Translations under genes and position numbers: made by a program
Origin: Armillaria gallica
Lineage: Eukaryota > Basidiomycota > Agaricomycetes > Agaricales > Physalacriaceae
Length of the DNA: 64,000 nucleotides
Direction: 5' to 3'
Assembly: GCA_037576215.1 (NCBI GenBank)
Contig: JBANDB010000003.1
Location: forward strand, 7,750,001-7,814,000
The notes under the pieces: model-generated
Databases searched by the model: none
What the model was told of the DNA's origin: nothing
The model's input: the letters and a program-made list of their open reading frames with translations, nothing else
In this document: one piece after another, positions 11,549 to 20,859 of the stretch
Layout of the letters: each line of letters starts with the position of its first letter
Position numbering within the stretch: the stretch's first letter is position 1

Positions 11549-11734
11549 TGTGTCCTGTGCGCAGGCCGCAGCGGGCATGTTGTCTTTTTTTATAGTTCTC
11601 TGTTTGACATGTTCCCAATACTGATAGAGGGGCGAACGTCCCGTCAGAATAGACGGAGTCGCACTTCTAATGCATGCATGGCTTCGTCGCTTCACTTCAG
11701 ACCCGAGTATACATACCATTACCTCCTTTACAAG

Positions 11735-11816
11735 TCTCTGGTAGCACATCGGCTAATGCACGAGCTTGTCATTACATTTGTCAGCGCAAAATCGGGTTCG
11801 ATTCCCGGCTAGAGAG
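11735..11816 (+). repeat. tRNA-like family T4, block A (most tRNA-like)
   Basis: Acceptor TCTCTGG/CTAGAGA has seven pairs including one wobble. A D-arm (GCA...TGC), a T-arm (TCGGG/CCCGG) and a middle region that forms a long-looped arm in the block C copy give a complete cloverleaf outline of about 81 nt. The anticodon loop is too large and has no clear anticodon, so this is a pseudo-tRNA or an intron-bearing tRNA. A TTTT tract lies close downstream. Confidence 0.55.
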
Positions 11817-11981
11817 TCACGCCGTTTCTATGCGTTCTTTTGTATCATTCTCAAGGCAACTTGAGAGAAGGTTGTTCAGACAATGTGCGCCCCGTTCTTT
11901 TTCGGACGCGATAAAGTTGAGAGCAGCTATGTGTTAAGATCCTCAGATGCACGATTGATTGCAAGCTGGAGAGTATTTCTG

Positions 11982-12043
11982 TTCTTTGATGGTAGAACCG
12001 TTGGATCTGTATATTCGCCGGGTTCAACTCCTAGCGATGGAAC
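11982..12043 (+). repeat. tRNA-like family T5, block A
   Basis: B-box CCGGGTTCAACTCCTAG with a conserved upstream TGATGGTA...TTGGATCTG. The T-arm is imperfect. A TTTTT run follows near 12065. Recognised mainly because it recurs in the same order in blocks B, C and D. Confidence 0.5.
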
Positions 12044-12260
12044 TTGAAATAGATTGTATGAAAGTTTTTCTTTCACGACAGCTCTACAGTCCATGACATG
12101 TTATGGGTAAACGGATAAATGATTGAGGCTCCGTATTCTAGGCTAGTCCCAGCCGCCCCCATCTTCGACCTCACTGGCAAAAATGGCGACTTCACTTTTG
12201 GTAGTAAGTATGATTTGAATAGTCACCCTTGTCTTGGTAGGAAAGCAGCATGGAGAACTA

Positions 12261-12320
12261 TGTCCCCAGTCGTATATCGGTTATACCAGCTGGACAATGG
12301 GTTCGATTCCTAGGTGGACA
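12261..12320 (+). repeat. tRNA-like family T6, block A
   Basis: Acceptor TGTCC/GGACA, perfect D-arm GTAT-ATCGGTT-ATAC, 10-11 nt linker with no anticodon arm, then B-box GGGTTCGATTCC. A T6 run at 12342-12347 follows. Copies in blocks B, C and D keep the GTCC/GGAC pairing. Confidence 0.6.
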
Positions 12321-12949
12321 TTGCTAGGTATATATCGTGTATTTTTTGCGGAAGACTCCGTGGATTCACGAGCGAGACCTTTTCTGCGTTGTGCATAACA
12401 ATATGTTCAAACGTTCATTCTTGGAAAGATTCTCGGGCAAGGACAGGAAGATTAACGCGACACCAAGACTTTGAAAAGTCGTTGAGTTCAGAGGGTAAGG
12501 ATACATAATATTATAGCAAAGACCGTCAACAGTGCTCCGAACACGTCCCGTAAGAGGACAAAAGGTGATAGGCTTTTCGGGGACGGAATACTACACAAAA
12601 CCAAAGATGAGCATCAGATTTTGTGTCGGGTAGGAATCGGAGATATAAAGTACGCTCAAGGGTGGGCTTCGGTTATGCACAGCTCGCTAGAGGGAGACGT
12701 CGTCTTTGATCTGCATGAGGATGGTATAGTGATATCTCAACACGGCCACTCCGTCGACTCGGACACAAAGAGCGTGGAAGAGGGACATCGGCATACTTCC
12801 AGAAACATCGACAGAGCGGGGATGCGCATCAAATACGAGAGTTTCTCGCCATTACCGAAGCATCCCATTGTCCAACTTGGTGATCAGAAGCAAGATCATC
12901 TGCCTGTAGTCGTCAGCCGAATGTCTACACGAATGCATATTACTCGCCT

Positions 12950-14850
12950 TCTTTTCGTCGAGGACTTTTCTCCGTTCACTCCCATGCAGGATAGCAGGTC
13001 GGGATGGATATTGAAGGGATCCACGCGTTTAGTTGTTTAGTCGTAATGCGACAAACGGACAGCCAAATAGTATCTGCTGGTAGAGGCACGGGAGAGGTGC
13101 GCCAACGATGTGGTGACGAATGTGTCGTTGAGCATCTGCAGATTGATGGCCTGGTCAGAAGGGGTCCAATTGGTCTGTCTCTTGTCATTGAAATCTGACC
13201 GAACTCGACGGCAAAGCATTGCTACGCTATCTTCAGTGCACTTCGAAGGGATCATTTGCGTCGGTACCCATGGTTAGCAACTAAGTACCAATTAGCGAGG
13301 GGATGCTAATTGGAGAGGATAACATACCCGCTCATGACACACGCATGAGTGAGCGCAGCCATCATTCGTGCAACCGGACGAGGAAAGGCATCATCATTGT
13401 AAGAGCCATGCCTCTCCCTCATGATTATGTAACAGCAGACGGTGGAAGGCTTCCACAGTTGCGCAGAATTCTAGCCAAGAAAGAGGTCCACGCGCATGCC
13501 GTCAGGGAAAGGCCTCGTTAGACTCAGTCACTCGTGATATGCTGCACGTACATTTCTCCGTTTGCTACTGCTGCCTGCCTTCACAAAAGTGGATATATGC
13601 ATGGAATGCAAACCAGGATTGCATCAGAAGAGAGGCGCGAGTGGTTCTGGACTTTTGAGAGGGTACAGCGACGAAGTATGTGTACGCCGATCCCAGGAGA
13701 AGGAGCGGAATTGATTATGTAGCAACCGTATGGCATGGCATGTATTCGCCACAAAATTCACGAGATGCTTCCTACCACCACACTACCAAGCGACCCATCT
13801 GTACACGTAATTCCCACTAGTCCATCAAGGGATGGTACTGAGCGGGATTCTGATTTGGGTGTATCCTATCATTGTTAATCAGTCTCATTTGTGGAAGACG
13901 AGCCACGGTGGATGACATACGAAAAATGATGAATGAGGGTGGGTCTGTCTTGGCGGGATTGCCCAAGTCCATTCGAGAAGAGACGGCCATACCGAGGATC
14001 GTTTGAGCGAATTCCGCAATATGGAGTGGGCGTCTGTTCTGCTCTCGGTTATATAAGCGCACGCAAAAAGAGAGAGAATATTGATAACATACCAAAGTTC
14101 TGGGGACCTCCCTGCCCTAAATATAAGCCAATGTTGGAGCAGAGTCGACGACGAAATGCGCGACCTGCACAGAACTAGCACAGATGTAAAAACATGCACA
14201 AGAGCAAACTGCATAGGGTAACTCACCGAATGTTTCCTTTCCATACCCCTCCTCTTTTTCCGGTGCGAATTTGGTGACACATTCTCGATGACGCTTCCGA
14301 TCCTGCGACATGCGTCCGACCTGCAGCGACTTCAGTATTTACCGGGTCCTTTGCTTCCTGATGGCGAATTCTCATCGGAATGAGTTATTCCTTCCTCGGT
14401 TCATGTGGCGTGGAGTGGGCTGCAGTCAGTTCTTCCTTCTCGGCAGTGGAAATCAGCCTGGGAGTATCGATTCTGGCTATCCGTACGCAATTGAGCAGTG
14501 TATACACGCTGATGCATTATTAGATACAATACAAACATGAACTACGCGAGACAACATACCTGTGTCAAGTTTCTACCACCAACGGCTCCTCTCTTTATGC
14601 ATGCGCGCGACAATCGAGATGCGAGACGGACCCATCAAGGCGAGCACCCGAGCTATCCACGTTGGCAAGGCATATACACATCCAGCCTTTGAGTTTGGTC
14701 CTGTCGTGGTGGACATGATTTGACACTGGGGCGCTACAAGTACTGCAGAGTGCGGGAGATTCAGATAGAAGTGGTCTATGGTTGATGCGCGCGACGAATG
14801 AGTGACCGTAGGAGGAAAAGCCGAAAACGGTGATTACGTGACCACGCGTC
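12950..14850 (-). pseudogene. module M, copy in block A: multi-intron-like unidentified gene relic
   Basis: On the minus strand fungal-type 5' splice sites (GTATGT, GTGAGT) recur about every 150-450 nt: near 14556, 14224, 14090, 13916 and 13318. They are paired with ...YAG acceptors after branch-like TTAAC about 50-65 nt downstream. Between them lie short open segments such as HIAEFAQTILGMAVSSRMDL and DQAINLQMLNDTFVTTSL, which recur in the other M copies. Some copies have stops or shifts within these segments, so this copy may be decayed. I do not recognise the protein. An ACGTG-rich motif at 14836-14848 may be its upstream region. Confidence 0.4.
14836..14848 (-). promoter_or_regulatory. conserved ACGTGACCACGTG-type motif upstream of M (block A, degraded)
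   Basis: ACGTGACCACGCG here; the three other block copies read ACGTGACCACGTG, which contains a CACGTG E-box. It lies about 280 bp upstream of the first M splice donor on the minus strand. Regulatory role inferred from conservation only. Confidence 0.3.
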
Positions 14851-15465
14851 TTAAGCCCCGAGCATCCGGCCCGGACTCGCCATTTCTGTTTTTACTCATG
14901 CTTGTCCCATTTCCCGCCAGATACGCCCTTGGGACTCAATACTCTTTTACTTCTGAGCCTTAGGTCATTCTCGAATAGAAAATCCTTACTATCAGACATA
15001 GCTCAAGCACGGGAGGCGTAGCCTTCCATTCAAACCTACTAGTCGGTTCCACAGGCGACGAGTACACTAAATCAACGGCGCGCTTCGGATTCTTCATTCT
15101 GAAGTGAGAGTCTCTCCTTTGCTGTATTTCGCTGCTGTTCTCCCAAGCTATGGTCGTGTGGGGAGGTCACAGGTGCTTGTCTTTCACGAGGAAACAGAGT
15201 ACATTTAGACCCTTGATGATAGGTGTGCCGATTTGGAAGGTTTTCTTGGAGATTCAATATTCAATATTCACCGCTTACGCTCATTTTATAGCCCTCAAAC
15301 TCAGCTGTTAACTCTTCCCGCGATCTAATCCTGCTGTCAAGCCGAGTTTTAATACGGACATGACATCTCTCGTCATTTTGGTGGTTCTGCTCAACCAAGG
15401 CACGCTCGCTCGGTAGCCAGAACGCGTAGCAGCATTTCTAATAATCCCACACTAGTGATGGACAT

Positions 15466-15523
15466 CACCTTAGTAGTGTATCAGTGTACACGGCATAAGC
15501 TAGGTTCGATTCCTAGTGGGGTG
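15466..15523 (+). repeat. family T7, 58-nt anticodon-armless tRNA-like element, copy E1
   Basis: Acceptor CACCTTA (15466-15472) pairs over all seven positions with TGGGGTG (15517-15523, two G-T wobbles). D-arm GTGTA-TCAGTG-TACAC (15476-15491) and T-arm CTAGG-TTCGATT-CCTAG (15500-15516) are perfect. Only 8 nt (15492-15499) replace the anticodon arm and variable loop. TTTTT follows at 15544-15548. Copies at 31186 and 52937, and a diverged one at 20394, keep the fold with compensatory changes. This is the best-supported structured element in the window. Confidence 0.75.
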
Positions 15524-15647
15524 GTGTGCCATAGTTGAATCGATTTTTACCTATTCTTCGCACCGAACTTTTCTTTGAATGGGACACAATCCCAGATATG
15601 TGTTCGATGTGACCCTCCAAGCGGCGTCCAGTGAAGAAAGCTTGTGA

Positions 15648-15698
15648 AGCTTACTGGTTGGTGCGTGGCAAGCTGGGTTCAACTCCCAACGAGAGCAT
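15648..15698 (+). repeat. tRNA-like family T8, copy E1
   Basis: T-arm CTGGG-TTCAACT-CCCAA behind CTTACTGGTTGGTGCG. Shortened relative to the other two copies by a deletion in the middle. A TTTTT tract lies at 15719-15723. Confidence 0.5.
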
Positions 15699-15973
15699 CT
15701 TTGATGAGTTATTCGCTATTTTTGCCCGTGTAATTCGATGGTCAATACATAAACTCATGCTCTTGGACACCAGAACAGATCCTCTTAGTGCTTCTTATGA
15801 AAATTGGAGTAACGGAATAGAGACTCACGGCGATTGTCTTTTTTATTCTTCAACTAAATACAGTATATTTCATTGAGTAAGGCGGCTCGCCTTTCTGACT
15901 TCGGGCAAAGAGTACAAGGGACATTAAAAGCTGGCGTCTTGAGCCCGAGTTACCACGGAATTTTGAGTACTTT

Positions 15974-16035
15974 GAGCATCAAGGTGTATCGGTTAGTACA
16001 CAACATAGTACTGGATTCGAATCCCAACTAGAAAG
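15974..16035 (+). repeat. tRNA-like family T9, copy E1
   Basis: D-arm GTGT-ATCGGTTAGT-ACAC is perfect. After about 9 nt comes the T-arm half CTGGATTCGAATCCCAA. No anticodon arm and no acceptor stem were found. TTTT follows near 16051. Confidence 0.55.
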
Positions 16036-16466
16036 TCGCAGTGAGATGAATACTTTTCATATCGCCGTCCTCCGTTTCTAGCCTTCCATGAGTAAAAGTA
16101 CACCAATGCGTGCGCTCGGGGCCATTTCAAATCGACCCGTTCATGAGTCTAGCCGTACTCCAAGCATCTTCTCACCTTACACTCTCGAGTTGCGGCGCAC
16201 CAGTCTCTCGGGGATATCAAACAACACAGTAACCCCCACGCGCTCCGGTTCCGCATTGGACAGGAAAGGCTACATGTCCGATTATCCTGCGGGGAACTTT
16301 CAAGCCCAGCAGTTTATAAATGTGAGATTTAGAACGGGCTAATACAAAATGAAGAGTCTTGATTTTCATACACCCGTAGTACAGACGCATGCCGCTATCA
16401 TATTAAAAATGTGTTTGCGAACTCTATTACGAGTGGAGAAGAAAATGATACTAAATTCTACGTATA

Positions 16467-16522
16467 CATCTGGCTGGGAGTCGAACCCATGCATGGCTGC
16501 CAGACGGGTGCGCTACTATGCC
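16467..16522 (-). repeat. minus-strand tRNA-like minihelix, family T11, copy E1
   Basis: On the minus strand CGTCTGG (16500-16506) pairs with CCAGATG (16467-16473), enclosing a T-arm with loop TTCGACT and about 9 nt. This is the acceptor/T-arm half of a tRNA. A GTAGCGCAC A-box-like stretch lies just upstream. The copy at 32145 keeps all seven acceptor pairs with different wobbles. Confidence 0.55.
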
Positions 16523-16757
16523 TTCATCGATGCAATGATCTCCAGCACAAAAACTCACTACACCCGAACGTAGAATAGAGTGATCGAGGCACATTCAGAA
16601 CTTGATGAGTCATATAGTGCACCGATTCCCTGGAAGTGAGCAGGCATGTGGACATTTAATGCCTCCCTCTGACTTTCCGTCATCAACCTCTCTCATCAAA
16701 AGAAAGGGCAAACAACCGAGATATAACCTATCCCACTGCCATCTCGTCGATGGAGGT

Positions 16758-16825
16758 TGTCTCTGCTGGTAAATCGGTTATTGCACAGAAAATCTGGGTT
16801 CAACTCGGAACTCCCAACCAGAGCG
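16758..16825 (+). repeat. tRNA-like element with interrupted B-box
   Basis: A CTGGTAAATCGGTTATTGCAC A-box half is followed by GGGTTCAACT and then a second GGAACTCCC, as if about nine bases were duplicated inside the T-loop. It would not be a functional B-box. Confidence 0.4.
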
Positions 16826-16986
16826 TGAGTGGAACTTGTTCTCGTTCTCGTTTTCACCGTTGACCATTCAAGGACTTCCCAATACCATTCGCAGATGTGG
16901 GATGGAATGTCCCTTTAGAATATATGAAGTCCTATTATGGTACTTAGCTTGTGGCCTTGAATACCGACCATAGTCTCCTTTACAAG

Positions 16987-17065
16987 TCATTGGTAGCACA
17001 TTGACTAATGCGCGCGTGTCATTCAATTTGTGAACACGAAATCGGGTTCGATTCCCAGCTGGAGA
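16987..17065 (+). repeat. tRNA-like family T4, extra partial block copy
   Basis: Acceptor TCATTGG/CTGGAGA has six of seven pairs with wobbles, the T-arm is TCGGG/CCCAG, and the middle arm is CGTGT/ACACG. Surrounding sequence shows this is an incomplete extra copy of the A/B/C/D block. A T5 relic downstream (about 17235-17292) is cut off inside its B-box. Confidence 0.5.
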
Positions 17066-17499
17066 GTGATGCCAGTCTTGCAAATTCTTTTGTATGGTTT
17101 CCAAGGCGATTTAAAAGTAACTCATTCAGACAGCGTGTTCTGTGTTCTTTTCTGGACGTGATAAAGTTGAGAGCGGCTAAGTATGTCTCATGATCTTCAA
17201 ACATCTGATTGTCTGTCAGCGGCAGAGTTTTCTGATATCCAATGGTACATCGGAATATGATAGCCATTGAATCTGCATATTCGCTGGGTTCGTAGAGAGG
17301 AAACCCGAAGGAATGAATCAGAGATGTTGTATTTACATCAGTGTTGCGGTCTACATAGTACGAGCAAGCAGATAAATAGTGCAGAGGAGTCGCAGCCGGT
17401 ATAGCAAAATACGCGGCTTCACTTTTCGGCATCCTTTCTGTCTACGATTCAGAGAATCCCATCTTCCTTGTAGGGCAATAAAACTGGCAGGGGCAACTG

Positions 17500-17562
17500 C
17501 GTCTCTAGTAGTATACCAGTTATACAGGCTAAACGCTGGGTTCGATCCCTAGACGGTCTTTA
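17500..17562 (+). repeat. tRNA-like family T6, extra partial block copy
   Basis: Perfect D-arm GTATA-CCAGT-TATAC, a 10-nt linker, and T-arm CTGGG-TTCGATC-CCTAG. No acceptor. TTTTT lies near 17583. Confidence 0.5.
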
Positions 17563-17599
17563 TTCAAGGTTTTCGTGGCATATTTTTGCGGAAGGCTCT

Positions 17600-19600
17600 C
17601 TGGATTCACGGATGAGACTCAGAGAGCGACCTTCCTGTTAAGGCTCGGTTTAATTAAGTGTTGATACTGGTACCAAATTCAGTATACTCTCTTATTCCGA
17701 GCAGCCCTGGTTCTCAAACGAGACGACCATTCTTCTCCCACTAGGACAGGAAGATTAACGCGACACCGAGACCATGAGAATCAATCAAGTATACATTATT
17801 TTATAGCAGAGAGCATTAACAATACTCCTCACTGAGTTGAAGGCGTCGCGGAAGAAGTCCAAAGACTATCCAAGACTGAAAAACGAGCATCAGATTTCAT
17901 GGTGGAAAGAGGCAGGGGATATTGTACTCACAAGGTTGGACTTCGGCTCTTGTACGCTTAATGTGCATGAGGATTGTAAATTGACATCTCGATCAGGTCA
18001 TTCCATCGGTGCAGAGAAGGTGAACGAGGTCGACGTCAACAGAGCGGGGACGTGTACCCAATATGAGACTTTCTCACCACTGTCGAATGTCCTTATTGTC
18101 AAGATCAGCGAGTGATCGATCAACAACGGCAGTGTATTCCTTCAGTCGTCAGCCGAATGTCTACACGCATACATAATACTCACCTTTTCTTTATCGATGA
18201 CCTTTCTTCACCACTCCAATCACTACATCTGGGCGGACAATGGATCCGTGTGATCACTCCTTTCGTGTAAAGGATGGCCAAATACTATATGATATGCTCG
18301 AGGATAGGGGGCATAGAAGTGGGGCGCGTCGATACGTCGTCTCTTTCAGATTGACGTGGCGAGAAATGTGACCCTGAGGATCGAATGCCTGGTCAAAACG
18401 GATTGAATTGGACCGTCTATTGTCGTTGAAATGGAAACGAGTACAGCGGGAATGCATTACTTTGAAGGCCCGGGGCCCTGAGCATTATGCATGATTCATG
18501 GTGCAGAATGAGGTAATGCTTCGCTCAGGGACTAAGTCGAAGCGCAACAAGCAGAGGCCTCAGAGCCACATTGACGTGCTAACGAATCTCAGCGTCATAA
18601 CGCATAGACTTGTATAGACATACCGTCTACAGCCAATACCTGTTGGGATGTGACGATTGTATTCATCTGCTTTACCAGCATCCACCATGTCGGCGTCAGC
18701 ATCTCCGTTCTTCTAGGCGCACGGTAGATGAGGCTGCGCGCGCGAAAATGTTGGCAATGGAGGGTACGACAAATTGAAGAAAATATGGCTTTGAAGGCTA
18801 GGCGGTCAATGCCGTAGTATTTAGCATAGATTTTGACCAGCGTGTCGTCCTTTCCAAGAATCAGGTACGCGTAAAGAGACAAAATTTCTCAGACATACCT
18901 TTACCATGACTGATAGTACTCTCTCATCGCCAAAAATCATCCGAAGTCGCGATATCTTGCAACGTTTTCGTTGGAGCAACGTGGAATAGGCTGAATAGGC
19001 TCGCACAAGCTGAGCGGCTTCGAAGATGGAGTGACACGCGTGTGTACTATGAAATGGCAGATCGTCATCACAGCCAAATTACAGCCTGAATCGTAGCATC
19101 AGAGTTTTGATACAGCGTCTGTGTGTCTCTGTTGATGACATGCCTGCAACCAGTCATGTATGTATGGAATAAAGCGCGTGTAACTTGAGTGCGAACATGC
19201 GAATGGCTGCCGTGATGTGGAGAGAGAACAGCAAAATTTTCTGATTGGACATCGGCCACCCGGGCCGAGTACGCCATCCCCAGCTTGCCACCCCGCTTTC
19301 TATATCCCAATGTTCTTCCTCGACATGAAAAAGACCCAGAATTCTGTCAAGGTTCTACTTAAATTCTACTCGCGGTCTTAGCTGATCAAGTTTACCAGCA
19401 AGCTACCGTATACCAAGGGCAGCGCTCAACTGAGTATCTGTTCACCACTTGACACAAACATTTCTCTTCCATCTTCAAACCGACGATTAAAACTGAGTCA
19501 TCATCCCTACAGATCCTCGGCTCTCGGTACCCAAAAATAAGTTGTTTTTTCCCCTCTGCTTCATTCGCTCGCCGCTCGCTCCTTGATCTAAAAGAGGGTT
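17600..19600. other. degenerate block remnant and unassigned sequence
   Basis: 17.6-18.45 kb aligns loosely with the T6-to-M junction of the other blocks. From 18.5 to 19.3 kb the minus strand has two exon-like open segments (18595-18882 and 18821-19006) separated by a GTATGT donor near 18898, but no motif I recognise. No gene can be supported. Confidence 0.35.
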
Positions 19601-19620
19601 TGTGCGGCTTGATGTTAGTC

Positions 19621-19683
19621 TGTGGGGAGTCGAACCCTCCAGTTACGCGTGATATCCTAACCGATCCATAAAGGTAACCACAC
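19621..19683 (-). repeat. tRNA-like element, minus strand
   Basis: TGTGG/CCACA acceptor-like pairing encloses a GGATCGGTTAGGATATC A-box half and the B-box GGGTTCGACTCCCC. No anticodon arm length is available. Confidence 0.45.
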
Positions 19684-19775
19684 TTTTCCTTGAGATGTCC
19701 CGTGTACATCCATAACAGTCCTGGTAGCAAATTGAAAACACTGCTGTTGCTTCAAAACATATCTACCTCTCAAAT

Positions 19776-19836
19776 ACTCGTGCCGGGAGTCGACCCGTAG
19801 ACTAGCGAATTGTTAATTCCAGGTATCGGTCCAGTA
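19776..19836 (-). repeat. degenerate tRNA-like element, minus strand
   Basis: B-box has decayed to GGGTCGACTCCC. An ACTGGACCGATACC half lies upstream. Confidence 0.3.
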
Positions 19837-19875
19837 AACTATGGAAAAATAAAAGAAGTTCTCCATCCGATACCA

Positions 19876-19917
19876 ACATGTCCGGTGGGAGTTGAACCCA
19901 CACCATAGCACACCACC
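19876..19917 (-). repeat. T-arm-like element, minus strand
   Basis: Perfect T-arm GTGGG-TTCAACT-CCCAC; no D-arm or acceptor was seen. Confidence 0.35.
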
Positions 19918-20393
19918 CCGTTTGACGGTTGACGGACAGTGACTCCTGAGATTTCCTTTCTTTTTCCGAGAACAACACTCACCAGGAACCCAAGGACAAA
20001 CCATAGGAGAGCGTCACACTGAGAATTTAATATCAGATAACAAATGAGGCTTCAAATGAATGCCCACTTGAAAATATTGAAACACGGCCGGCAAGTCACG
20101 AAGACGAGCGAGTCTCCGATATCGTGTCTGTTTTTCGAGATCAGTCATGGCACGAAAGGGAAAGAGGGCACACACTAGTACTGAATATGGGTCCTTTTGG
20201 CCCACCCGTCTACGCGTGCGCGTATAGTACAAGGACGCAAAAAATTGTGATGAACAGGGAAAAAGTAAGCTTGATAACTCACAGTAGGATGGTCGCCCAT
20301 TATTTCGATGTTTTTTGCTAAACAATATCAGGCTCGCTTGGTACCCAGAGGACTTAAGCAGCATTCCTAGTGGACGCGTGGTAGTAGTAACTA

Positions 20394-20452
20394 TCTCCTT
20401 AGTAGTGTATAAGTCTACACGCCAGCAGTTAGGTTCGATTCCCAGGGGGAGA
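20394..20452 (+). repeat. family T7, diverged copy with compensatory acceptor change
   Basis: Acceptor TCTCCTT (20394-20400) pairs over all seven positions with GGGGAGA (20446-20452). D-arm GTGTA-TAAGTC-TACAC lies at 20405-20420, an 8-nt linker follows, and the T-arm loop is TTCGATT. Aligned to the copy at 15466, the pair A467-T522 there is T396-A450 here, a double compensatory substitution. Confidence 0.7.
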
Positions 20453-20859
20453 ATGTCAAGATTGTATCGAAATTCCATATTTTACTTATTCTTCACGCCA
20501 AGCTATTTTCTAAATAGGAATCGAATCCTAACTGGCAAGTTGCATTAAGAAGAGGACTTTTTATCTCACGTACAGGGGGTCCTCTGAGACGGAGCGCGTG
20601 TGCAGGATGTAGGAGAAGTAACAGGTTCGATCAAACTGTGACCGTATTACACAATGTGTATTCGTACTGATATCCACGACGTGTTCCTACTGCCGTGCTA
20701 AGTAATAAGCAACCTATGTATACACGGGACTCGCACTAGTTTATGAAGGGATAACACTGAGCGTGATTGAGCTTGACGTGAGATGGCTATAAAACATTTC
20801 CTGTTGCTTTAAATCAGCATTAGTTAAGGGAAACAAGGCACAGGAGACGACATACGAAA

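Larger units (their letters stand above)
9178..16600 (+). repeat. segmental duplication, copy 1 of a direct pair
   Basis: The stretch from the second exon of P450-B1 through tRNA-like block A, module M and set E recurs in the same orientation at about 46970-54000. Order and spacing of the elements are kept; divergence is moderate with many small indels. Confidence 0.75.

Noticed and set aside
12621..13040. 139-residue plus ORF in block A (also at 39133-39399)
   Set aside because: Frame is not preserved in blocks B and D; it overlaps the 3' part of module M on the other strand.
17235..17292. T5 relic in the partial block
   Set aside because: Sequence is cut off inside the B-box (GGGTTCG then unrelated bases), so it cannot be called a unit.
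20505..20545. Possible tRNA-like element around GGAATCGAATCCTA
   Set aside because: The motif does not form a T-arm in either direction and no A-box half is present.
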